The notes beneath the pieces are model-generated. The model saw only the letters and a list, made by a program, of their open reading frames with translations. It was not told where the DNA came from and ran no database searches. This document shows positions 33,097 through 42,927 of a stretch of DNA of 64,000 nucleotides, one piece after another. Position 1 is the stretch's first letter. Each line of letters begins with the position of its first letter. Origin of the DNA: Toxonevra muliebris (taxonomy: Eukaryota > Arthropoda > Insecta > Diptera > Pallopteridae); contig OY829326.1 of NCBI GenBank assembly GCA_963691655.1, forward strand, positions 113,247,388 through 113,311,387. The letters are read 5' to 3'. The position numbers and the translations under genes are program-made.

Positions 33097-34969
33097 ATTT
33101 AATGAAACTATTTATAATTACGTTTAATTTTTCGCAAATGAAACTCTTTCGTTGATTCATCACCCTCTTAGATTAAAGCCAGAATTCTGAATAAGGCATT
33201 CAAGCAATTTTATTTTTTTATTTCTTTTTATCTTCCATACCTATTTCAAACCAATTCGCTCATCTGTGCCAGACAGTTCCCACAATAGATTTTACTTTCG
33301 AGTACGAATCGATTCGTGTTTCATCTACGCTCATATCAAAATAACTCAATTTTCAAAATTTTAAAGATTCTTAGTAAATTACTTGTATTTTCACTAGTTT
33401 TTAAAATAAATCAGCTGACATAAGTCTTTGTAATAATAATGTTCTTTCAAATTTTTTTTTTCGCTTCATTATTTAAGTACATAAGCTGATTAGAAATGAA
33501 TGAAAAAGGGTTGTCTAAAATATAATTTTCGTTACTATGCAATAAATACTTTAATTTTTGTAGAGTAGTAAAATATGTAAGCAATACTTAAGTATTTTCT
33601 TTGATTTATTTATATTGTTAAGTATTGATAAAGGCATACAAAAAAATATAAAATAAATATGTATCTTTTGATTTGAATACATACATAAATACATAAAAAA
33701 ATAAATCATAATAACTGCAAAATACTCGTGGCAAAAAAGAACAAACAAAAAAGGAAAAGGAATTATCATTCAGTCAGTTGCTTTTTATCATCATCATCGT
33801 AGAATAAAAAAAAAATTCAAAGAAAAAAAAAAAACTTTGGCCAAAGGCCAAAATACAAAACAAAAAACCGGTCTACGAGCAGCTGTCAACTTGGTTAATA
33901 CTAATGCTGCTGATACTGTTTGTTTATTGGTTGTGGTGGTTGATAGTTGGTTGCTTGGTTGGTTGGCTGATTGCACAGTACCTACTGTAACTGCTCAATA
34001 CAACAAAAACCACAGCAGCAGCTAGGTACGTAACAACTTTTATTGTTGTTGTTGTTTTTCTGGAACAACTCCAACCAAACAGCAAATCAAAGTTCAACTT
34101 TTCTATGCGCCAGAACTACCATCATTCCAGCGCTCAAACTCCTTCCACTCCTTATTCTTTAAACCAACATATTTCAAGTGTCTTAACATTTTTGCTGCTA
34201 CAATCTTCGTTAATATATGTAGCTACATACTAAATACAAGTTTGAAAATCTTTCTAACTGTACTATACATACATAGTTATATATTTTCTGAAGTTTTAGT
34301 AGTAATGTTGCCAAAGGAAGAAACAGCAGAACTTGACTTTTTTGCCACTTAAAGCTATACCCAACTTGGTAAAATAAAATATGCCTTGCCAAGCAGGCAA
34401 CAAACAAAACGCTAACTATGAATTTGCTGTGGTGTGTGAAAATGTTTTGCCCAAAAGCAAATAGTTAAGTATAAATTGTTTTTGAGTAAAAGTTACTTTT
34501 AACTATGTATACATAGAGGCCATGCCCACTACTAGAACTAACTATGAAAGTGTGTATTTCCTCTTATGCATGTACATATATATAAAGCAATACTTTGTAT
34601 TCTCTAGCAATTTATTATTTGCGTAAAGTTTTTACCCAAAAACAATATAAAGGTGTGCAAAAAACCACACTCGCCACTCACAAAGTACAAGTATTTTACT
34701 GGTTTGCGCTCTTTGAGATTGAGAGTTGAAGTTCGTGACTGCCAGGGGGCTAAAGTATTGCGAAATATAGAGGAAAAACTAAACGGCATTAATATAAATC
34801 CCACTCACTCCACAGATTTAAACACATACATATAAACTTACTCGCTCGCTATCAGAGATGTGTGCTAGCTGTTACTTGAAAGTAGCTCGGTTACTAGGTA
34901 GAAAATCAGTTCGAAAAATAGCAAAGTTCAGGAGGGCAAATACTGTGGTTTTTAAGGTATTAACGGACA
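33097..34969. other. No gene seen
   Basis: AT-rich DNA with A/T runs and short TTG repeats. A 'cagagatg' followed by 'gctgttacttgaaagtagc' near 34855-34890 resembles a hAT end, but no second end was matched confidently. Confidence 0.4.
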
Positions 34970-35361
34970 ACTGGCATAATTAATGAAAATCGGCACTCAA
35001 TGCATTGAATTATTGAGAAGTAATACCATATTAAATATTTTGCATTGAATTTAATTTTTGTGAAATTATGTAAATTTTTTTGCTGAATTTGAGAATTTAT
35101 TGCATTAAAATTTTCAGAACTAATTTATTTAATTTTTTAATTTATTTAATTTCATAGATTTTTAGACTTAATTCAAATTTGTTTGAATTAAATTCGAAAA
35201 TTAATGGAAATTTATTGGTAATACAAACGCTAACTAAAACTAATGCAAATAGAAATTGGTTGCATTAAATTTTTTATGGTTAATAATGAAAATTTTTTTA
35301 TACTAAATTTGAGACTTAATTGAATTTTGAGATTCAATCCAAATTTATTTATGCTGAATTT

Positions 35362-35430
35362 TAGTATCACAATAGGCCTTCAGGCCTAAATGTGTTCGTA
35401 CGAGTATATAGCCGTTGAAGTAGCCACATA
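35362..35430 (+). mobile_element. SINE/LINE tail fragment
   Basis: 'tagtatcacaataggccttc' followed by 'aggcctaaatgtgt' and 'tagccac' near 35425 resembles the shared 3' tail of the SINE at 3755-3821. It lies in the AT-repeat zone just upstream of a dispersed repeat. The fragment is short and diverged. Confidence 0.45.
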
Positions 35431-35454
35431 CTCGTACGGACCTACAGCAGAAGA

Positions 35455-35967
35455 GTTTAAAGCTCATTTTGCACTTAAATACACGTTTGGCCACCATTGC
35501 TTTTAGCCCATTAAGGACGAGCTGGAACTAAAGCAGATAGATCAAGAAAGTAACTTAAGTAAAAAGCTGTTTTTGAACCTGGCTCAGGAACGGCTCAGCT
35601 ACAAGGTGACATATGGCACCGCTAGGCATTACTGGGTTAAGCTAACAACGAGATAAAAGCGAATAATGATAACGAGGATGAAAAAAATTACGAAAAAATA
35701 AATTAATTAAAAAAAAAAATTTTTAAAGTTAAAAAATAAAAAAAATCGAAAAAATTTTTTTTTTAAAAATTGATGTTTTGATGAAAAAAAAATATGAACT
35801 GCATTTTTAATTTTTTTTTTAAATTTTTAAAATTTTGATGTCAATAAAAAAATTGTGACGTAGCAGAGCAAAACGAACCACGGATTCGGACTCAGCGACC
35901 CCCCATTACCCTTAGTACACTTGTCCGGTCTCTGCTCATTTTTGGCTGTTGAACAGTGTAATTAGTG
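35455..35967 (+). mobile_element. Dispersed repeat with GGTGCCATATGGCACC-type core, copy 1
   Basis: Shared with 39069-39615 (inverted) and 40081-40505 (direct). In order it has 'gcccattaaggacgagc', 'gaacctggctcaggaacggc', the palindromic core region near 35610 (gtgacatatggcaccgctagg), an A/T-run-rich middle, then 'ggattcggactcagcgaccc' (35883) and 'ggctgttgaacagtg'. No reading frame and no terminal inverted repeat were recognised for the whole unit. Its 5' part corresponds to a TTAA-flanked MITE (see 39436-39564). Confidence 0.75.
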
Positions 35968-36810
35968 CAAATTTGTTAACATTAGATATGAGACTTAATG
36001 CAATTTTATTTACATTGAATTAGAGAATTATTAGAAATTGATTTATATTGAATTTTATTAAATTTTAGAGAAATGATGTAAATTTATTTACATTGAATTT
36101 TTGAGCAAAATTACTTACTATGAAATTGAGAATGAAAAGCAATGCAAATTAAAATTTGCTACTTTGAATTTTTGGAAATTAGTGCAATTTGGGAAATAAT
36201 GCAAATAAAAGCTTAATACATTGAATTTTGGAAAACTAATGAAATTCAAAATTTGTTGCATTCAGTTTTCAAGAAATAATTAATGCAAATTTGTGAACTT
36301 TCAATATGAGAATTAATGCATTAATTTTTACATTGAATTTGAGAATTATTAGAAATTAATTTATATTGAATTTTAAAGAAATAATGTAAATTTATTTACT
36401 TTGAAATTTTGAAAAAGGTTATTTACTACGGAATTAAGAATAAATAAATATTAAAATTTATTGCATTGAGTTTTTGAAAATTAATGCAAATTAAAAATTA
36501 TTACTTTGAATTTTTGGAAATTAATTCAGTTTGGGAATTTAAGCAAATAAAAGTGTAATACATTGTATTTTGGAGAATTAATGAAATTACAAATTTGTTG
36601 CATTCAGTTTTTAAGAAATAACTAATGCAAGTCTGTTGACATTGCATATGAGAATTAATGCAATTTTATTTACATTGAATTTTTGAACATAAAATTCAAA
36701 TTCATTTGCATTGAGTTTTTGAATTAATGCCAATTTATTGCATAGAATTTTTGAGAACAAATGCAGATTTATTTGTATTAATTTTTCAAGTATTTCAATG
36801 ACAAACTAAT

Positions 36811-39068
36811 ATAAATGTAGCCCCTAAATGTTCATCACCAGTATTAAGTTCCTTCCTTGAGCTAAAAATCAAAGTTATTCACAATGATTTCTCAATAACA
36901 GTTACTGAAAAGTAGCAGCATTTTCTTTCCTTTCCCATCACTAAAAACTCACTCTTTACCAAAACAAAAACTACACATAGAAGAAAACCCCAAAAAATAT
37001 TTTGGTTGTAGCTGTTATTCTTTGGTTTCTATTGCTTTTGTTGTAGAGTCGTGCGTTTTAAGCGTTTGAATTTAACTTCAACTTTTATGTATACAATGCA
37101 TGTATATTTTTTTTCGGTCATTTTTCTATTTTTCAGCTTTTATTTGTTGTATTTATTATTTGCTGCTGCCGCTGCTGCTTGCTAGAGTACATGCAGATGC
37201 CAATCTATAATGGTCTTTGGTCTTTTGTATTGTTTGGTTGGTGGTTTGTTTGTTAGTGTTTGTGTGTGTGGTTGTATGTGCCTTTTTACTTTTCAAATAA
37301 ATATATGAATTGAAAAGCTTGAACTTTTAGCTTTACATACTCATTTCTAGCTACATAATACTACTACTACTACTTTACCCGTACATTAGTTTCTACATAA
37401 CTGCTAAACCGCCAGCATGTTTCTTTTTCTCAAAAACTTTCCATTTTCTATATTATCGCAGATTGTAACAAAAATGAGTTGCTGTTTCTGAGTTGCTGCG
37501 CAAGCCAGGCAAACTCTTCTCTAACTACAAAACTAAATGCATGCATACATAGTAGAAAATACAAGAAATATTTTTTTATTGCAGGAAATCATTGTATGTA
37601 TGTATGTATGTATAAATAATATGAAATCAATAAATACTTGTAAAATTCAATATTATTCAAGCTCTTGCTATACATAGAGCTAGAGTTCAAAGATTTTTCT
37701 GTGCACAGTGTGCTAGAATATGCCTAGAAGTGATGATATTCAAATTGATTAAATTGAAATTATATATTTTATTTAATATTGAAATCAACTTGAGGCAACT
37801 GAGACCAAAATTGCCGATTTTTTTTTTTTAGTTCCCTGTACTTCGATGTAAAATTAGTCGAAAATTCCATGTTGCCCTTAAGTTGTCAATTTATACTGTT
37901 TGTATTTATTTTATGTAGCTTTTGTAAGAAAAGAGTAGAATTAAAAAATTTGTATAAATGAAGTATTCTTAAAAAAAATCGTTGATGTTTTTTCACCTTT
38001 CTGACAGATTTTATATAAAATTCTCTATTATGAAAACTTAATAGAAATATTATTCAATATCTCCCAAGTTTGACCTTACCCGAAAAACTCAAAAAAAAAA
38101 GAGTTAACCCACAGTACCCGGAACTATTTGAAAGCTGTGCTTATTTTCTTCAAAATTCTAACCCGCTTGTTCGGTTGTGATAGTCTAGCTAACTAGATAG
38201 TCCAAACTACTAGCAGACCCAGCGGTTTTAATTATAAGGATTTTCTAATGATATTTTTTCTTCACTAACAAATATTTCAAAACTAAATGCTGTTTTAAAT
38301 TACTTAAAAAAATTAATGTAATTCGAAAAAAAAAATCAAAATAGGAAAAAACAATGTTCCGGAATTTTCTCATGGGTCTACTTGTTGTAGTTTAAATAAA
38401 ATTTTACTTAATAATTTAAACAGTTTATCATACTGTATTTGAATCATTGCAAATTAAAAAAAAAAAAAACAAAAAAAAAGTTATTTACTTTTGATAAAAA
38501 TCCCAAAAGATTAAATGTTTCAATTTAAAAATAGTACCTACCCTTTTTTTTCTATATTTTGTTTTGCAAAAGAACCCCAAATTTTGTTAAAACTTATAAA
38601 TGTTACTAACTCTGTGAATTGTAGTCATTTGAATTGTATGTCTATGGGTACTACTGCCAAGCATTTTGAGATCAAAATCAATAAAAGCTTCAAAAACAAA
38701 GAACGTTTTCTATTTCTGTAGCTACCCAGCGGTTTTTAAGACAAGTGTTTCACAATTAGTCACTTAAAAAGTGCTCTATATCAACTGAAAATTTCAGAGC
38801 AACTATGCGAATTGAACAATAAAACCGAGTATCGCTCAACGAGGCGCTCCGAACGATTGGCTCAGTGAGAAACGAAGCGAGTTAGTTTTCACGCAACAGC
38901 AAAGCAAAGCGTTTTATTCTACTTATTTTTTTTCAATTATTTTGTAAAAAATTAATAAAAAATGTATATATATATTTTTTGTTTAAAGCAATGCAATACA
39001 AAAAACAATGGAAAAGAATAAAGTAAAATGACGCATCAATAAAGAAATACATATACATGAATCAATAA
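36811..39068. other. No gene; GTAT and GCT short repeats
   Basis: About 2.2 kb without a supported gene. It includes a (GTAT)n run near 37594-37611 and A-runs near 38455-38480. Several 'tagctac/ctagctaac' words occur but form no defined element. Confidence 0.45.
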
Positions 39069-39615
39069 CACTGTTCTACAAATGGAAACTTTTGAAAACG
39101 AGCAGAGACGGGACAATTGCACTTAGGTAATGGGGGGTCGCTGAGTCCGAATCCATGGTCCGTTTCGCTCTGCTAAGTCACAATTTTTTTTTATTGACAT
39201 CAAAATTTTTAAAATAGAGAGAAAAAAAAAACTTAATGCAGTTCATATTTTTTTTCATCAAAACATCCATTTTTACAAAAACAAATTTTTCGATTTTTTT
39301 TTATTTTTTAACTCGAAAAATTTTTTAAAAATTTTAAAATTTTTTAAAATTTTTTTTTTTTTCAGTTAATTTAGTTTTTCAAAATTTTGTTCATCCTTGT
39401 TATCATCGTTCACTTTTATTTCGTTGTTAGCTTAACCCAGTAATGCCTAGCGGTGCCATATGGCACCTTGTCGCTGAGCCGTTCCTGAGCCAGGTTAAAA
39501 ATTTTTTTTTTCTCAAGTTACTTTCTTGATCTATCTACTTTGGTTCCCGCTCGTCCTTAATGGGTTAAAGCAATGATGGCCAAACGTATACTCAAGTGCA
39601 AAATGAGCTTTAAAC
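39069..39615 (-). mobile_element. Dispersed repeat with GGTGCCATATGGCACC core, copy 2 (inverted)
   Basis: Reverse-orientation copy of 35455-35967, containing 'gggggtcgctgagtccg' (39124), the perfect palindrome GGTGCCATATGGCACC (39454), 'gccgttcctgagccaggtt' and 'gctcgtccttaatgggttaa', ending 'gagctttaaac'. With copy 1 it forms inverted arms about 3.1 kb apart. Confidence 0.8.
39436..39564. mobile_element. TTAA-flanked MITE inside the dispersed repeat
   Basis: 129 bp bounded by CCCAGTAATG and CCTTAATGGG (imperfect inverted ends), with TTAA on both sides (39432-39435, 39565-39568). The TTAA target and CCC start fit piggyBac-type non-autonomous elements. In copy 1 the corresponding left TTAA is mutated. 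Confidence 0.55.
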
Positions 39616-40080
39616 TTTTTATACATATCGTATATTATAGACATACGCCAAATCAATTGACTTTAATTTAATGTGTTCTTGAACAATTAAATCCTAAAAA
39701 TTAATTTAGATTTTGTTGCTAAATTTCGAAGCAAGCTTGAAGTAGGCTGTCACCGGTTTTATTTTTGTACAAACTATTTGTTTCCGATTAGTGTTTTGAG
39801 AATCGCGATTTGTGCAAAAATGGATTCCAGCGTGTATGAACCTAAAATAAAGCATCTTCGGATAAATTATGAATAAAATCTAAAATTGAAAAATAAATCT
39901 TTCCCTTGTCAAAAACTATGTTCATAGGTACTTACGTTTTTTATTTTATATTATATATTTATCTACAATCTGTTCAAAAATGAATACGTGAACGTGTCAA
40001 AAAGGAAACAATAATATATAAATTTATTTGTAGGTATACACAAAGAAATTTTTAGGATTTAATTGTTCAAGAACACAAAG
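39616..40080. other. No gene seen
   Basis: AT-rich sequence between two copies of the dispersed repeat. 'aatttaatgtgttcttgaac' near 39670 and its reverse near 40060 ('taattgttcaagaacac') form a loose inverted pair, perhaps the edges of a further insertion. Confidence 0.35.
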
Positions 40081-40505
40081 TAGATCGAGAAGTAACTTGA
40101 GAAAAAAATTGTTTTTGAACCTGGCTCAGGAACGGCTCAGCGACAAAGTGCCATATGGCACCGCTAGGCAATACTGGGTTAAGCTAACAACGCGAAGAAA
40201 GTGAACGATGATAACGAGGATGAAAAAAATTACGAAAAAATTATTTATTTACAAAAAAAAAAAAATTTTAATAAAATTTTTAAAGTTAAAAAATAAAAAA
40301 AATCGAAAAATTTTTTTTTTATAAAAATGGATGTTTTGATGATTTTTATTTTTTTTTATTTTTTTCAATTTTAAAAAGTTTGATGTCAATAACAAAAAAT
40401 TGTGACGTAGCAGAGCAAAACGGACCACGGATTCGGACTCAGCGACCCCCCATAACCCTAAGTACACTTGTCCCGTCTCTGCTCATTTTTGGCTGTTGAA
40501 TAGTG
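40081..40505 (+). mobile_element. Dispersed repeat with palindromic core, copy 3
   Basis: Same orientation as copy 1, but the left end is truncated: it begins at 'tagatcgagaagtaacttga'. It then has 'gaacctggctcaggaacggc', 'gtgccatatggcaccgctag' (40159), the A/T-run middle, 'ggattcggactcagcgaccc' (40429) and 'ggctgttgaatagtg'. Confidence 0.78.
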
Positions 40506-40663
40506 TAATCGATATTTTTTTACCCCTCTCAATCCGCTAACTCTCAATTAAAGTAAGCACGAAGCAGTAAACAAACGAGCGGAATTGCCTATCTATTGTA
40601 CTCATTGTTGGGCTTGTTTTGCGCTAAAAGTAATGCACTAAACAAGCGCTACTCTCCTTGCAG

Positions 40664-40925
40664 TGAAGCACTTGTTTTGCGCATTCTAGTGCTTCAATTT
40701 ACCGCTGGGAAACTTGTTTCCTTTACGTGTGTGTGCACTGTGAACTCTTTAAGCACGAGTACAACTTTTATGTATTTATCTGCTACTTTTCCACCAACAT
40801 CAACTTAACCAACATTTTTGTTTAAATACTTACTAAAAAGAGACTACAAAGACTAAGACCCTTACACAATGATCAATCGTAAGCAGAAGAGCAACCACCA
40901 ACAACAGCAATCAGCAACAGCCAAA
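40664..40925 (+). CDS. Candidate 5' coding exon (19 codons) of an unidentified plus-strand gene
   Basis: The coding part is 40869-40925. The ATG lies in a favourable context (cttacacaATG), with an in-frame TAA five codons upstream, so the start is well defined. It reads MINRKQKSNHQQQQSATAK, a basic start followed by a glutamine run typical of fly regulatory proteins, and then meets a good donor AAA|GTATGT (40926) in phase 0. Without splicing the frame runs only to a TGA near 41008. An acceptor 'ctactctccttgcag' ends at 40663, which would make a 262-bp exon with about 205 bp of leader. The stretch is GC-richer than the surrounding DNA. I do not recognise the gene. Downstream coding exons would mostly lie beyond this window. 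Confidence 0.35.
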
Positions 40926-41983
40926 GTATGTTGTCGACACAAGTTTTCATTGCCTTTTTTTTTACTTTTTCTTTACTACTTCAACCAAAAGTATTTGACC
41001 TCATCTTGATAATATTTCTAAAGTTTGACATTCTTTTTTCCCCCTCCTTTCCTTCTAACTTTTGAGGATTTTTCACTTTGACTTATGCGCTTGTTGAATA
41101 AAGAAAGTAAGTCAGAGGAAGAGAGAGATTGAGGAAGTGAGTGAATGAGTGAGGTACCCACATTAAACAGTTTATGCTGAACACGAAATAAGTTGTGCAC
41201 ACATAATGACGTACTAGAAATTTTATTTATTTTTTTTTTATATTGTATGTATGCAACCAAGTCATCAACGTCAACGCTAAAGAAATTTGTACGTCGAAGA
41301 AACAAAGTGTACCCACCTAATAATGCTAAAACGGAAAATATATGTTTTTCTTATTCTGTTGTTGCTGCTGCGACTGACAAGTCCAAAGTAGCTGATGCTG
41401 ATGGTGCTACTTTTAAAATATTCTTGAAAACGCGTTCGAACTCGCACTTGTTTCTCTCTCAAATCATTCGAGCGCAACGTGTTCACTTGACAATCTGAAA
41501 CATACAACATTTCATTCATTCATTCACAGTACGTGACCGATTCAATTGTGGGGCACAATTTAATGTGTAAAGATTAGAAAAAAAAGAAAAAAATACATAT
41601 ATAGGTATATAGAAAGAAACTAAAAATCTTAAACTGAGAAAAACTTTGCTGCTAATCGTTGTGTAAATATAAGAAAGTAATGTAATTTCGTTGTAGAACA
41701 AAATATTCCAAAGTATTTACACACTATACACTACACCACTCTGTGTCACATATTCAGCATTGGATTCCTTTTCACACGAACTCTCTGTTTGTCCAAGAAA
41801 AACAGTAAAGGTTTGCTAGAGTGCAGTCAAGAATAAAAAAATTTTAGAAACAATTGAAAATTGGTACTGGCAGCTAGAAAATGCTTAGAGTAAATGGTTC
41901 TAGTATGTGCTGCTGCTCTAATCTGAGAGGGAATATAACCTGTTGGAAATGTCTTCACTTTACTCTGTACATGCCACCCAAAC
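40926..41983. other. No further exon supported
   Basis: If the 40.9-kb exon is real this is its intron. It includes a TCATTC triplet run at 41514-41525 followed by 'cacag', which resembles an initiator or acceptor, but nothing downstream supports an exon. Confidence 0.35.
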
Positions 41984-41985
41984 TA

Positions 41986-42925
41986 CACCCAGAGAAATAC
42001 TTACCTCGTTTGAAGAAAAACGGCTATCAAATTGAGGAAAAATGGGAATGATTTGGCGCCATAGAAATGGTTTCCTCATTTAGATATACAAAATTTCTTT
42101 GAATTGAGGAAATATTTTTTCTTTATTTTAGAGAAAAATTTCTTTGAAAGAAGGAAGTTTTCTATAAATTAAAGAATTATGTCTTCAATTTGTAGAAATT
42201 GCGTTTTTCAAATGAATAATATTTTATTTCAATATGAGAAATTGTATATAATTTAGGTACAATTTCCCTCAGTTTGAGGAATAATTTTTCATAAATTGAA
42301 GTCAATTTACTACCTTTTTAGAAAAAAAAATCCTCAATTTATGGAATATTTTCTACAATTTTGTTTTAATCAAAAAGCATAGAAATCATTTTTTTTTTAC
42401 TTGTATTCATTTATTATTTTATTTTTAATATATATTTATTTTTAATAAGTATTAAGGTCGCCGCCTTGAAATGATCAAAAGTTCCTTATGGCCATCAAAA
42501 AATTATAAATTGAAGTTTATTGAAATTTATATCTTTTCAATACATTTTGTTTTTTCACAAAATATATCAACAGCCACAAACACAACCGCTTCGCTTGAAA
42601 TAGAGACGCCGACTAAAACATTCAAAAGAAAAGCAAAGCGTACGCGGTTGTCTGCTAAGGCCAAAAGAGTAAAACTAGTTTTTGTGTATACTAAAATTTG
42701 GTATGGAGAACATTTTTCGGTATATTCGTCTCTTTCTTACATTTTCTATGCAACTAAATTTGTAAAAATGAAGAAATAACTTACTTCAAATTGAACACCA
42801 TGGTTCCATGAAAGGGGCACATTTTTCTTAATTTTGAGGAAAATTTACTTAAACGAGTGAAATTTTCGTGGATTCAAATTGAGGAAACTTTTTCTTTGTT
42901 TTAGAGATGGGTATTTTTCTGGGTG
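41986..42925 (+). mobile_element. CACCCAG-terminated DNA transposon, copy B
   Basis: A 940-bp copy of the element at 10523-11461, same orientation, flanked by TA (41984-41985, 42926-42927) and differing by scattered substitutions and one- or two-base indels. The exon-like segment is at about 42573-42668. A (TCAA)n run (about 42928-42946) begins at the right flank. Confidence 0.9.
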
Positions 42926-42927
42926 TA

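Larger units (their letters stand above)
34970..36810 (+). repeat. Degenerate AT-rich tandem-like repeat zone
   Basis: Dozens of imperfect, irregularly spaced copies of a motif like 'gcattgaattttgagaatt' and 'aatgcaaatttattt' fill 34970-35360 and 35968-36810. The period is not constant (roughly 25-60 bp). The element at 35455-35967 interrupts it. It looks like an old satellite-like array. Confidence 0.7.

Noticed and set aside
34855..36945. hAT element starting CAGAGATG and enclosing the AT array
   Set aside because: The supposed right end (near 36940) matches for only a few bases and no 8-bp duplication exists.
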